A DNA stretch of 35,877 nucleotides from an uncultured Clostridia bacterium (GCA_947167045.1 CAMVGO010000023.1:1-35877), one strand, 5' to 3'; counted from the first letter of the stretch, positions 7,918 to 16,095 are shown. Notes: generated from the sequence alone by a model not told the origin. Program-made: numbers and translations.

Positions 7918-8084
7918 CCGCTCAATACGCCTTAATATCAGATTTCTGTCCGTCGAGCCACGGTTTCGCTATTGCTTCTTCTCGCCTGTACCTCACGATA
8001 CAAACCTTGCAAGTCGCTTTAAGGTTCGTCGGCAACTACGCCCCTCGGGACTTCCACCCGAGGTTCGGGACATGCCCGTCATAC
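7912..8084 (-). mobile_element. 5' remnant of a group II (IIC-like) intron
   Basis: Read on the minus strand from 8084, the sequence starts GTATGACGGGCATG, then shows CGGGTGGAAGTCCCGAG, CTTGCAAGG, GAGGTACAGGCG and CCGTGGCTCGACGG. These follow the order of landmarks in domain I of bacterial group IIC introns such as that of Oceanobacillus iheyensis (GUGYG start, GGGUGAGAGUCCC, GCAAGG, CCGUGGCGACAUGG), as I recall that sequence. It sits immediately 3' of the terminator hairpin of the transporter gene, the site type favoured by group IIC introns. Only about 170 nt remain, with no reverse transcriptase and no domain V or VI. It ends in the truncated choline-binding gene with a short GAGATGG microhomology, so the breakpoint is uncertain by several bases. 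Confidence 0.65.
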
Positions 8085-8089
8085 AACAA

Positions 8090-8115
8090 CATGCCGCTCC
8101 AAAAGGAACGGCATG
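8090..8115 (-). terminator. terminator hairpin of the BCCT transporter gene
   Basis: On the minus strand CATGCCGTTCC pairs with GGAGCGGCATG around a TTTT loop, 29 bp past the transporter stop codon. The 3' side reads TTGTTG rather than a clean T-run, possibly because the intron remnant begins there. Confidence 0.65.
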
Positions 8116-8144
8116 CTGCTTATTTTGGGGTTGTCAGTAACGAC

Positions 8145-9734
8145 TTATTTTTTCTTCTTTGCCTTGGCAGGCTTGGGTGACTCTGTGTCTACGACTTTAC
8201 CTTCAGCAAGGTAGTGCTTGGCATCCTTGATAAAGCTTCCGACGATGAGGATCATTACGATTCCGATCGGGAATGCTGCGATGATGGATACCGTCTGGAG
8301 GTTAGCCATAGTACCTTCGGAGAAGATGAGAGCGATAGGAAGCAGGATGAGGAGGATTGCCCAGAAGAGCTTCATCTTCTTGCTTGCCATCTCGTCACCT
8401 TCAATGTTCTTGTAGCTGTAGTTGGAAGCTACCATCGTGATGCTGTCGAAAGATGTTGCATAGAAAGCGAACATTGCGAGAGCGAGAACAACGAGGAATA
8501 CGGGAGCCAAAGGCAGCTGGTGGATGATGTCGATGATCGTCTGATAGAGGTCGTCGCCGTTAGCGTGATACTGTGCAACTGCATCGAACTTGCCGTGTAC
8601 CTTCATGCCGAGACCGAAGTTTCCGAGTACGATGAACGAGATGAGCGTGCTTGCAGTACCGAAGATGTAAGACCCCATGATGACCTGCTTGATCGTTCTG
8701 CCTCTAGAGATCATGCCCATGAAGAAAGGCGCTGCAACGCACCATACCATCCAGTATGCCCAGTAGAAGATCGTCCAGTTCTGTGCAAAGCCTGCTTCGG
8801 TTCTTGTTGCGTCTGTCCATGTGGAGAGCGTGAAGAAGTTCTGTGTCATGTTACCTAAAGATGTAACACCTGTCTCAATGGAGAACCTTGCCTCACCGCC
8901 GAGGATGAATACGAAAGCGAGGAGGAAACCGAAGAGGATCATGCAGATCTTGGAGAGCATGTTTACGCCCTTAAGACCGTTCATTACTGATGTTGTGTAG
9001 ATACCGCATACGACAACGAGGATGCCGATGGAAACATACTTTGAAGCGGCAAGACCGAAGAGGTCTGTAAGAACGCTTGAGAGCAGAGGTGTGGCGATGG
9101 AGAATGTGGTAGCAGTACCAGCGATGAGAGCGATAACTGCGAGGATGTCGATGACCTTGCCCAAAGGACCGTCTGTGTGCTTACCGAGCAAAGGTCTGCA
9201 GGACTCTGAATACTTCTGCTTGTGGCAGCCTCTTACATGGAGCATGAATCCGAAGGCAGCTGCGAGAACTGCATAGAAGCTCCACGGTATCAGTGACCAG
9301 TGATAAAGAGGATATGTCGGAGCCCATTCGTTGATGTCGCCGAGTCCGATAACATGTGCATCTTCATAGTAGTAGATCCATTCGCAGAACGAATAGAAAA
9401 GGATATCTGATGCAAGACCGCAGGTGAACACCATCGCACCCCAGGAGAAGAACCCGTACTTAGGCTTTTCGCCGGGCTTGCCGATCGTGATGTTTCCGAT
9501 CTTGGAGAATGCGAGCCATAAAGAAACGAGGAAGAATCCCAAACCGACTATGAGATAGTAAACACCGCACTTATCGCCGAGGAAGCTTCTGATCACCTCA
9601 AGCGTAGCAGTCGAATTCTCAGGTGCGAGAATGAAATACGCACAAAGAATAAGAATGCATCCGAAAGGCACGAATGTTGTAAAAGGGTCTATCTTCCTTT
9701 TACTGACTGTCTTACTTACGTCATTTGTTGCCAT
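8145..9734 (-). CDS. BCCT-family choline/betaine/carnitine transporter
   Basis: 529 residues, ATG 9734 behind AAAGGAG. About twelve hydrophobic segments are visible between residues ~20 and 505, with a Lys-rich cytoplasmic tail (KPAKAKKKK). Family landmarks are present: FFSWGAMVFTCGLASDILFY (TM3-like Gly-rich segment), YHWSLIPWSFYAV, and the BCCT signature region QNWTIFYWAYWMVWCVAAPF with the W-T-x-F-Y-W core. BCCT proteins move quaternary ammonium compounds by Na+ or H+ symport or exchange. It is the third gene of the lic operon, 18 bp after licC, so choline import for phosphorylcholine synthesis is the natural role. It takes the place that LicB, a different permease family, has in pneumococcus and Haemophilus. 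Betaine or carnitine as substrate cannot be excluded from sequence. Confidence 0.9.
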   Translation of the reverse strand: MATNDVSKTVSKRKIDPFTTFVPFGCILILCAYFILAPENSTATLEVIRSFLGDKCGVYYLIVGLGFFLVSLWLAFSKIGNITIGKPGEKPKYGFFSWGAMVFTCGLASDILFYSFCEWIYYYEDAHVIGLGDINEWAPTYPLYHWSLIPWSFYAVLAAAFGFMLHVRGCHKQKYSESCRPLLGKHTDGPLGKVIDILAVIALIAGTATTFSIATPLLSSVLTDLFGLAASKYVSIGILVVVCGIYTTSVMNGLKGVNMLSKICMILFGFLLAFVFILGGEARFSIETGVTSLGNMTQNFFTLSTWTDATRTEAGFAQNWTIFYWAYWMVWCVAAPFFMGMISRGRTIKQVIMGSYIFGTASTLISFIVLGNFGLGMKVHGKFDAVAQYHANGDDLYQTIIDIIHQLPLAPVFLVVLALAMFAFYATSFDSITMVASNYSYKNIEGDEMASKKMKLFWAILLILLPIALIFSEGTMANLQTVSIIAAFPIGIVMILIVGSFIKDAKHYLAEGKVVDTESPKPAKAKKKK

Positions 9735-9752
9735 AACAACACTCCTTTAACT

Positions 9753-10478
9753 TCAATTATTTATTTTCAAATAATTTGAATCGATCTTCTGCAGTTCTTC
9801 CAAACTGTCTATTTCCATGATATCTTCGCTGTTCATTATCCTTATTCCGAGCTTGAACCTGTCGGGGTGAAGGAACATCGGGATATCGTCCCAGTAAACG
9901 TCTTTTCTTTGATTCTTCTCGAACTCAAGTTCCAGAAGTTCTTTCAGCGTACGGCCGTCTTCACTGCTCCATCTCGAAACGCTGAAGAGCTGCCATCCGT
10001 GTGATCCGCCGGTTCTCGAGCAGGACTTGACTATGCCGTCTTCGACCTGCATCAGCCACTCGTCCGTCTCACCTTCACACCAGATTGCGTTATATCCGGA
10101 AAGCGTGAAATGAGGATCCAGGATCTTTGTCTTGTTGATTATCTGGTCGCCGTCCAATATGATGCTGTCCTCTAAATGCTCTCTGGCCGCATATAAAGAA
10201 CTGATGTTGTTGCATGTATCGAAATAAGGGTTCTCGATGACCGTTACGCCATCCTTATCCTTTGCCCAGTCGTAGAACTGCTCCTTGAGATAACCTACGA
10301 CCACATATATCTCGTTGATGCCGTTGGCCTTGAGACCGTCAACGACGGAATCAATCATGCGGATACCGTTTACCTTTACGAGCGGCTTGGGCGTGGTAAG
10401 CGTCAGTGGGTGCATCCTGTTGCCCATACCTGCTGCCATTATCACGGCGCGTCTTACTGTATGCGTTACTTCAGACAC
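9753..10478 (-). CDS. licC: LicC-like phosphocholine cytidylyltransferase
   Basis: I choose GTG 10478 as start: GGGAGG lies seven bases upstream and the codon overlaps the TGA of the previous gene. The frame is open to 10562, but the upstream part is the other gene's coding sequence. 241 residues, close to pneumococcal LicC (~229). The nucleotidyltransferase signature AAGMGNRMHPLTLTTPKP is at ~15-32, followed by VVVGYLKEQFYDW, the metal-site region ILDGDQI, DEWLMQVEDG, DVYWDDIPMF and the C-terminal MEIDSLEELQKID, each with a counterpart at the same place in LicC. The reaction would be CTP + phosphocholine to CDP-choline + PPi in the cytosol, feeding LicD. It is the second gene of the lic operon and duplicates the cytidylyltransferase module of the fusion upstream. 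Confidence 0.9.
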   Translation of the reverse strand: MSEVTHTVRRAVIMAAGMGNRMHPLTLTTPKPLVKVNGIRMIDSVVDGLKANGINEIYVVVGYLKEQFYDWAKDKDGVTVIENPYFDTCNNISSLYAAREHLEDSIILDGDQIINKTKILDPHFTLSGYNAIWCEGETDEWLMQVEDGIVKSCSRTGGSHGWQLFSVSRWSSEDGRTLKELLELEFEKNQRKDVYWDDIPMFLHPDRFKLGIRIMNSEDIMEIDSLEELQKIDSNYLKINN

Positions 10479-12243
10479 CTTCAGGCCTCCCATCAATGAG
10501 TTCTTTCGCGAACCTGTAGTAATCCTTCGCGAATCTGTACTGGCGGAGGCTGTATTCGCCAAACTCTACTCCGAGCTTGCGCTTGAACTCACACCAGTTC
10601 GACCATAAGAAACCGCACATCGAGATGTAACAGTATATCTTTGCTCTTGTGGTGTTGTCGCACTTGTTATCGAAATAGATGTCGATCAGATGATCGCACT
10701 GCTGTTTGCTGTAAAGGCTGTAGATGCAGAACATCGCAATATCTACGTGCGGATCCTGCATTCCTGAATATTCCCAGTCAGTAAGCTGGAGCTTTTCTTC
10801 AGTCTCACCTTCAGGTGTATAGAAAAGGAAGTTATCCGGAACAGCATCGATATGTGTGAGGCACCAATTCTTATCCAGTCCGTCAACGAATTCCTTAAGC
10901 GACAGAACGTGCTTTTTCGTCTCCTCATAATCTTGGAAAACTGAAGGTGTTCCTTCCCACAAAGATTCATAGAAATCCATCTGACCAAAGATGTCGAATG
11001 TGTGCGATACCTGGATGTTCATCTCGTGGAACTCACGGAGCTTTGCCATGCAGAGCTTGAGATCGTCGTCATTCTCACAGTCGCATACGCGTACGTTATC
11101 GAGGAACTTCGTGATCTTATATCCGTTCTCGGGATTGATATATACCGGATCGTCGCAAAGACCGAGACCTGAGATCTTTGCAAAAACCTCAGCCTCCTGC
11201 TTGCGGTTGATGAGCTGGTCCGTGCCCTCACCCGGTATTCTCATTATGTACTTCTTGCCCTTAACGGTGAACAGGAATGACCTGTTTGTCATGCCCTTCT
11301 TCAGCACATTGATATCAACGATATCTTTCTCTTTGCATCCGAAGATCTCAGTGATAACGCTGATAGCATCGGACTTGAGATGATTGGAATTTGAATCGAA
11401 ATCCCTGAGCTGCTCATATGTGTTGATCTCGATCACTTCTTCGCAGCTTACGACTCTGGACTGAACGATCATGCGGTCCTTCTTGATGAGAGTCGTTTCC
11501 CAGAAATCATCAACGTGATCCTCGTCATCAAAATCCCTGAGGCCTTCTCTTACGATGCCTGACTCAGGTTCGAGAAGATAAGAGATGCCTACCATCTGGT
11601 TACCATCTTCCTTCTTTCCAACGGAAACGAGCTCCATCTTCCTGTTGACTCTTACGCTGCTTTCTTCCTCGATAAGGTCGCTTACCATATACCAGGAATA
11701 GAGCTCAACGCTGTCGAAAGGATTATCCCTGCACCAAAGATCGCTGGGAACAATGTATGTGTTATGGATCCTGTCAGCAACAAGGTTCAGTGTATGAAGA
11801 TTGTTCCTGGCAGCATAATCTCTGTTGATAACGAGATCTACGCCGAAATCGTCGATAAGGTATTCGAAGCTTTCCTTCATGAATCCGACTACTACGGTGA
11901 TATCCTTTATCCCAGCCTCATGAAGCTGTCTGATAAGACGCTCGATGAGCTTCTCGCCGTTTACTTCGAGTAACCCCTTAGGTGTCGAAAGGTTTATGGG
12001 AACCATACGCATACCGAATCCGGCAGCAAGGATGATGGCATTCTTGGGAGATCTGTCGAAGATCTCAGCTTCAGCCTTCTTTGTTAATCTTACATTATTA
12101 TCTAAATAGCCCTCAGCCGTGAGGTTCTTGATCGATCTGTTTATGACACCGAGTGAATGTCCTGTAACATCAGACAATACACGCTGGTTTACGAAAGGCT
12201 TTTTGAACAATGTTCGCAAAACATCTGCTTCCTGTATGTTCAT
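10471..12243 (-). CDS. HTH - LicC-like nucleotidyltransferase - LicA-like choline kinase fusion
   Basis: 590 residues from ATG 12243, which has AGGAG eight bases upstream (ATG 12249 is only two bases from it, so less likely). Residues ~1-62 form a winged-helix DNA-binding domain (QRVLSDVTGHSLGVINRSIK, then KKAEAEIF). Residues ~66-285 are a nucleotidyltransferase with AAGFGMRMVPINLSTPKG, VVVGFMKESFEYL and a PSDLW metal-site region; the usual DxD is reduced to one Asp. Residues ~290-580 are a LicA/aminoglycoside-kinase-like domain with KKYIMRIPGEGTD (ATP-loop Lys region), LTHIDAVPDN (catalytic HxDxxxxN) and LTDWEYSGMQDP (metal-binding Asp). It should phosphorylate choline and possibly make CDP-choline, perhaps sensing substrate to control its own operon. 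It is the first gene of the lic operon. Confidence 0.92.
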   Translation of the reverse strand: MNIQEADVLRTLFKKPFVNQRVLSDVTGHSLGVINRSIKNLTAEGYLDNNVRLTKKAEAEIFDRSPKNAIILAAGFGMRMVPINLSTPKGLLEVNGEKLIERLIRQLHEAGIKDITVVVGFMKESFEYLIDDFGVDLVINRDYAARNNLHTLNLVADRIHNTYIVPSDLWCRDNPFDSVELYSWYMVSDLIEEESSVRVNRKMELVSVGKKEDGNQMVGISYLLEPESGIVREGLRDFDDEDHVDDFWETTLIKKDRMIVQSRVVSCEEVIEINTYEQLRDFDSNSNHLKSDAISVITEIFGCKEKDIVDINVLKKGMTNRSFLFTVKGKKYIMRIPGEGTDQLINRKQEAEVFAKISGLGLCDDPVYINPENGYKITKFLDNVRVCDCENDDDLKLCMAKLREFHEMNIQVSHTFDIFGQMDFYESLWEGTPSVFQDYEETKKHVLSLKEFVDGLDKNWCLTHIDAVPDNFLFYTPEGETEEKLQLTDWEYSGMQDPHVDIAMFCIYSLYSKQQCDHLIDIYFDNKCDNTTRAKIYCYISMCGFLWSNWCEFKRKLGVEFGEYSLRQYRFAKDYYRFAKELIDGRPEGV

Positions 12244-12280
12244 AAACATCACTCCTTTCTGTTTTCGTGAACAGGACTGT

Positions 12281-12305
12281 CAAAAAATTAGGTCTTTTCA
12301 GACCT
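12281..12305 (-). promoter_or_regulatory. hairpin/operator in the lic operon leader
   Basis: A perfect 6-bp palindrome (AGGTCT at 12290-12295, AGACCT at 12300-12305, 4-nt loop) lies between the lic promoter and the first gene. On the minus strand it is followed by TAATTTTTTG, so it could act as a weak intrinsic terminator (attenuator). As a palindrome just downstream of the start site it could equally be the operator of the fused winged-helix protein. Sequence alone does not decide. Confidence 0.55.
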
Positions 12306-12311
12306 GAACAT

Positions 12312-12340
12312 ATGAAAACACTAAATGTAAATACTGTCAA
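12312..12340 (-). promoter_or_regulatory. promoter of the lic operon
   Basis: A perfect -35 TTGACA (12335-12340, minus strand) is followed after 17 bp by TTTCAT (12312-12317) as a weak -10. It lies about 70 bp upstream of the fusion gene's ATG. A second TTGTCA occurs just upstream near 12350. The inverted-repeat element at 12392-12633 ends about 50 bp further upstream. Confidence 0.65.
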
Positions 12341-12391
12341 GCATGAAATTTGACAAAATCAAACGGGTACACGTCACAATTAAGAAGAGAT

Positions 12392-12633
12392 AATTCGGCA
12401 AAGATTCGGCTATACCGCATTTTTGCAAGATTTTTCCAATTTATAGCTCGAAAAATGCGGCAAACATATCGGCACAGCCGCATTATTGCCGAATAAAATA
12501 AAGCCAGATTGCACCTGCAGGCTCTCCATCAAGGCACCGGCTCCGCCTTGCCTTCGGCAGCCTTGACCGATCGCCTTAGCAGGTGCTGTTTTGTGGTCAA
12601 GAGTTGGGTTACCCCAACTCTCATCTTACGATG
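12392..12633. repeat. left ~242-bp inverted repeat copy bounding the esterase cassette
   Basis: The sequence 12392-12633 reappears in reverse complement at 16243-16485. By eye about 85 percent of positions match, with the outer ~44 bp and inner ~45 bp nearly perfect. Internally it is a chain of hairpins: AATTCGGCAA paired with TTGCCGAAT (outer), GCACCTGC/GCAGGTGC enclosing TCAAGGC/GCCTTGA (middle), and AGAGTTGGG/CCCAACTCT (inner), ending CATCTTACGATG. No open frame is apparent. The rest of the 12250-12738 gap holds the lic promoter and the terminator at 12703. Confidence 0.92.
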
Positions 12634-12702
12634 AGTCAAAAGATTATATAGTAATTAATAAGTCAACCTGCTATTAATGTCTTACTTAGACCAAAAGCAA
12701 GA

Positions 12703-12730
12703 GGCCTGAGTTGTTCTCATAACTCAGGCC
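12703..12730 (-). terminator. terminator of the Pce-like gene
   Basis: GGCCTGAGTT (12703-12712) pairs perfectly with AACTCAGGCC (12721-12730) over an 8-nt loop. On the minus strand a T-rich stretch (TCTTGCTTTT) follows. It lies 8 bp past the stop codon of the 12739-15192 gene. Confidence 0.85.
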
Positions 12731-12738
12731 CCAATTAA

Positions 12739-15192
12739 TTATTCTACTAAATAACCTTCCTTATCGAATGTATAATCCTTACCGTCTATCCGCAACGTCT
12801 GGTTCTTTGCATACCAACCTGACGTATCCTTATAGTACCATCCTTTATCATCCTGCTTCCAACTTGCTCTATCTTTATAAGTCCATGTACCGTCACTGTT
12901 CAACCAGTATCCGTTAATGTACTCTTTTGAAGCCATGGAACCGCCGGGTCTTAAGTAATATGTCTTTCCATCTATTTGGTTCCAACCGGTTGCCATAACA
13001 CAGTCATCATAGAAGTAAAACCAGCTGCCATCGATCTTTTTCCATCCGGTAACTGCTTTACCATCAGACAAACAGTAATACCATTTTCCATCCGCTTTCT
13101 GCCATCCAGTATCCATATAACCGGAAGACGAGAAATGATACAACTCTCCATCGATCCACAAGACCTGATTAGCAGGATACCAGCCGATCTGATTCTGATA
13201 GTAACGGCCTTTGCTGTTCTCTAACCATTCCGATTGAGGTTTATATGACCATTTACCATCGAAAGACAGCCAATAACCTTCGCAGAATTCACTGATAGCC
13301 ATAGAGCCATTATCTCCGAAGAAATAGTACTCATTATTGATTTTTTTCCATCCGGTTGCCATATAACCTTCATCATCAAAGTAATACTGCTCATCATCTA
13401 TCCAAAGATACTTTTCTTTTGCATACGTACCGTCAGACTGCAGATATCGCCAGCCCTTTGAATCCTTTTTCCAACTGGCTTTAGTTTGATTTACCCATTT
13501 TCCACTATATTCAAGCTTATAACCATTAACATATTCTTCAGATGCCATAGAACCATCAGAATAGAAGAAATACCAAACACCATCTATTTTTTGCCACCCG
13601 GTTACCCTGTAGCCATCATTATTAAAGTAATACCAATAATTATCTATATACAACCACTGATCCTTCGCATACCAGCCTGAAGTATCCTGATAGTACCATC
13701 CATAAGGATCCTGCTTCCAACTGGCTCTTGCTTCATAAGTCCATGTGCCGTCAGGATTTAACCAATACCCATCACAGTACTCATTATTTGCTCTGGACCC
13801 GTCAGGTTTTAAGAAATACAATTTGCCATCGATCTTATTCCAGGAAGTAAGCATTAGATAATCATCACCTAAGTAATACTTCTTTCCTTTCCAATCTACC
13901 CAACCTTTTGCCAAATGACCTTCGTCATTAATAAATACATATTTTTTACTAATAAAGATATTATCCGGTGCAAAGCAATCCATTGCATCATACCAGGACA
14001 CAAAACAATTTTTCTCAATCTTTATATCCATGGTCTTGGTATTATCTTTAAAAGACAGACTCTTTCCATCTTCTTTTGCATCAACAAATGATATTTTCCC
14101 GTTGTCATCTATTACCTGAACAATCGCTTTACCAGCAGAATCTTTGGTGTAGTATACAGTTTTATTATTTTCTTTCATGTATAAACAGAATGCAGCAGAA
14201 TGCTTCGGATACTTCTCAGTATCAAAGTCAGAAGCTTGAATGACTGCATACTCAGGGTCCAGCGTATCTATCAAACGCTTGCTCGTCGCATTGGAAGATC
14301 CGTGATGAGCTATCTTAACGACCTTTAAATTGTTTTGCGCTTTATCCTTTAATACTTCACCGATCTTATTTTCAGCATCATAAGTAACATCTAAATCACC
14401 TAAAAGTGCCGTTCCAACCGTTTCCTTCTCTAAATATGTAACAATGGAATTCGAATTTTCACTGATTCCTGATATGCAATAAAGATTAAAAAGATATATA
14501 TCAAACGATTCAAATTTAAAGCTTATGTAATTCTTCAATTTGGGATCAACATCCAATTCAGCATTATTTGTAAAAATATAGCCACTAATACTATTGGTTG
14601 TATAATCATCCAGATCAGCAGAAGAAACTTTGCTGACATCAAAGAGTTTGGCACCGGCATTATACATAGCTTGTGTTGCATTAGAACAGCAATCCGCATT
14701 ATTCCAGTCTTCAACAACATCTTCCATCTGAATAGGTGTGTATTCTTTATAAAAATACACTGTATTATTATCAACCAGTTTATGACCATCAGAACTATCA
14801 GCGATCACCGGCATACCACCGATATGATCAGAATGGGAATGTGTTGCAATTACAAAATCCAGGTGTTTGACACCTAAATCCAACAGATACTGTCTTACTG
14901 CTACTCCGGTTTCAGACTCTGGAATACTTTCACCATCTTCATCATTATTATCATATGCGGCATCAACCAACCCGAAATGTCCGTTACTCTCGATAACGAT
15001 AGCATCGCAATTTTTAGTATCCTCATCATACAGTTTAAGATAATGGATCCTGTCATCAGTTGCCGTGGTTTTCCCGCCGATCTCTGGGGTTTCATAGTCT
15101 TCTTTATCTTTCAATGTCCCTGGAACATTCAACGTAAAGATATTACCGAGAGGAATAAGAACAGCAAACAAGAGTGCAACGAACTTCAACAT
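12739..15192 (-). CDS. Pce/CbpE-like metallo-beta-lactamase-fold, choline-binding protein
   Basis: 817 residues, ATG 15192 with GAGGTGA upstream. The N-terminus is a signal peptide or uncleaved anchor (1-25). Residues ~45-380 are a metallo-beta-lactamase-fold hydrolase: THSHSDHIGG carries the HxHxDH zinc motif (H118, H120, D122, H123), and ENSNSIVTYL, ALLGDLD and KIAHHGSSNATSKRLI supply later metal and fold landmarks. These sit in the same order as in pneumococcal Pce (CbpE), which removes phosphorylcholine from teichoic acid, though the fold is also shared with ComEC-like hydrolases. From ~400 there are choline-binding repeats interleaved with three or more GYWLNSDGTWTY / GWYYKDTSGWYAKN modules. 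The DNA is visibly more A+T-rich than its neighbours, and with the 15292-16095 gene it lies between inverted repeats. Confidence 0.88.
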   Translation of the reverse strand: MLKFVALLFAVLIPLGNIFTLNVPGTLKDKEDYETPEIGGKTTATDDRIHYLKLYDEDTKNCDAIVIESNGHFGLVDAAYDNNDEDGESIPESETGVAVRQYLLDLGVKHLDFVIATHSHSDHIGGMPVIADSSDGHKLVDNNTVYFYKEYTPIQMEDVVEDWNNADCCSNATQAMYNAGAKLFDVSKVSSADLDDYTTNSISGYIFTNNAELDVDPKLKNYISFKFESFDIYLFNLYCISGISENSNSIVTYLEKETVGTALLGDLDVTYDAENKIGEVLKDKAQNNLKVVKIAHHGSSNATSKRLIDTLDPEYAVIQASDFDTEKYPKHSAAFCLYMKENNKTVYYTKDSAGKAIVQVIDDNGKISFVDAKEDGKSLSFKDNTKTMDIKIEKNCFVSWYDAMDCFAPDNIFISKKYVFINDEGHLAKGWVDWKGKKYYLGDDYLMLTSWNKIDGKLYFLKPDGSRANNEYCDGYWLNPDGTWTYEARASWKQDPYGWYYQDTSGWYAKDQWLYIDNYWYYFNNDGYRVTGWQKIDGVWYFFYSDGSMASEEYVNGYKLEYSGKWVNQTKASWKKDSKGWRYLQSDGTYAKEKYLWIDDEQYYFDDEGYMATGWKKINNEYYFFGDNGSMAISEFCEGYWLSFDGKWSYKPQSEWLENSKGRYYQNQIGWYPANQVLWIDGELYHFSSSGYMDTGWQKADGKWYYCLSDGKAVTGWKKIDGSWFYFYDDCVMATGWNQIDGKTYYLRPGGSMASKEYINGYWLNSDGTWTYKDRASWKQDDKGWYYKDTSGWYAKNQTLRIDGKDYTFDKEGYLVE

Positions 15193-15291
15193 ATTGTCAC
15201 CTCAGCCCTCAAATTAATTTAACATAAAAATTATAGGGAAATGACAATAAACAAGCAAGCACAAATAGCGATATATCTTAACACATACAGC

Positions 15292-16095
15292 TCATACAGC
15301 CTGTGATTTGCTGTCCCAGATCAATGCACTATCAGGGATCATGTCATCAAAAGCAGACAATATCTGACTTATGACATAATCAGCATCGAAGTTCTTTTTA
15401 TCATATAGGATTATATATATTACTTCACGGCCCGGTCTGTATCGTTCTTTAGAGAACCCGAGTATCTTGGTTGCGGTCTTTATCGAATAATCGATCTTCT
15501 CACTCATCCCCAATATCTCGACATAAGAACATCTGTCGATCTCATAGAAATTTACGAGATAATCAGGATCGATAGTTTCCTCTATTGAAGGAAGATATAA
15601 CTCGGTTTCATATTTAAACGGTATATCCATCAGCTTCAACAAGTCAGCAGTCATCTGTTCATTCTTCGACTTCAGATCACCATGTTCACTGACTGTCGGT
15701 GTTTTTGGAACATAGGATCCGCATTTGTCCTGACGGCTTTGAAAATATGCATTATTCATTTTATGCGGATCAAAGAACTGTACTATAGGAAAGTTTACTT
15801 TAGGCGGAGCAAATTTATATTTTGAGTTCCATTCTTGCAGAAGCATGTCATATTCAGCTTTGAGTTTAAAATAACTGTTAATGCCATCTACATACTTCTG
15901 TCCGAGCTTAGAAGAAACACTTAGTATTCGTGGACGTCTGGATGTGTACCTTTCCTCATCAGGATCATAAGTAATAACGACCTTATTTGTTCCTTTCTTT
16001 ACACAGAAATACCCATGAGGCAGTTCCTGAAGTTTAAGTCTTCTGTATTCAAGTTTTACTGCATGAACCTTCATAGGAAAAACAATATCTTTCAT
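15292..16095 (-). CDS. PD-(D/E)XK nuclease-like protein of unknown role
   Basis: 267 residues, ATG 16095 with AGGAAAGGAG upstream. No signal peptide or membrane segment. The N-terminal ~140 residues are basic and unrecognised (GYFCVKKGTNKVVITY, FAPPKVNFPIVQFF). Residues ~142-240 match the layout of PD-(D/E)XK-type domains seen in many Clostridia: SKNEQMTADLL (E146), DIPFKYETELYL, DPDYLVNF (D178), YVEILGMSEK (E193) and a late KTATKILGFS. The usual Lys of the ExK motif is replaced (EIL), as in the WEHLG-type variants, so nuclease activity is unproven. It lies 99 bp upstream of the Pce-like gene, in the same A+T-rich cassette and on the same strand. A link to cassette mobility is only a guess. 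Confidence 0.8.
   Translation of the reverse strand: MKDIVFPMKVHAVKLEYRRLKLQELPHGYFCVKKGTNKVVITYDPDEERYTSRRPRILSVSSKLGQKYVDGINSYFKLKAEYDMLLQEWNSKYKFAPPKVNFPIVQFFDPHKMNNAYFQSRQDKCGSYVPKTPTVSEHGDLKSKNEQMTADLLKLMDIPFKYETELYLPSIEETIDPDYLVNFYEIDRCSYVEILGMSEKIDYSIKTATKILGFSKERYRPGREVIYIILYDKKNFDADYVISQILSAFDDMIPDSALIWDSKSQAV

Noticed and set aside
10479..10562. Longer licC start at 10562 or 10493
   Set aside because: These lie inside the coding end of the fusion gene. GGGAGG is correctly spaced only for GTG 10478, and homologous LicC begins at that place.
12739..15192. ComEC/competence-type hydrolase
   Set aside because: The metallo-hydrolase motifs are shared with ComEC, but there are no ComEC membrane domains, and the choline-binding tail and motif order fit Pce/CbpE better.
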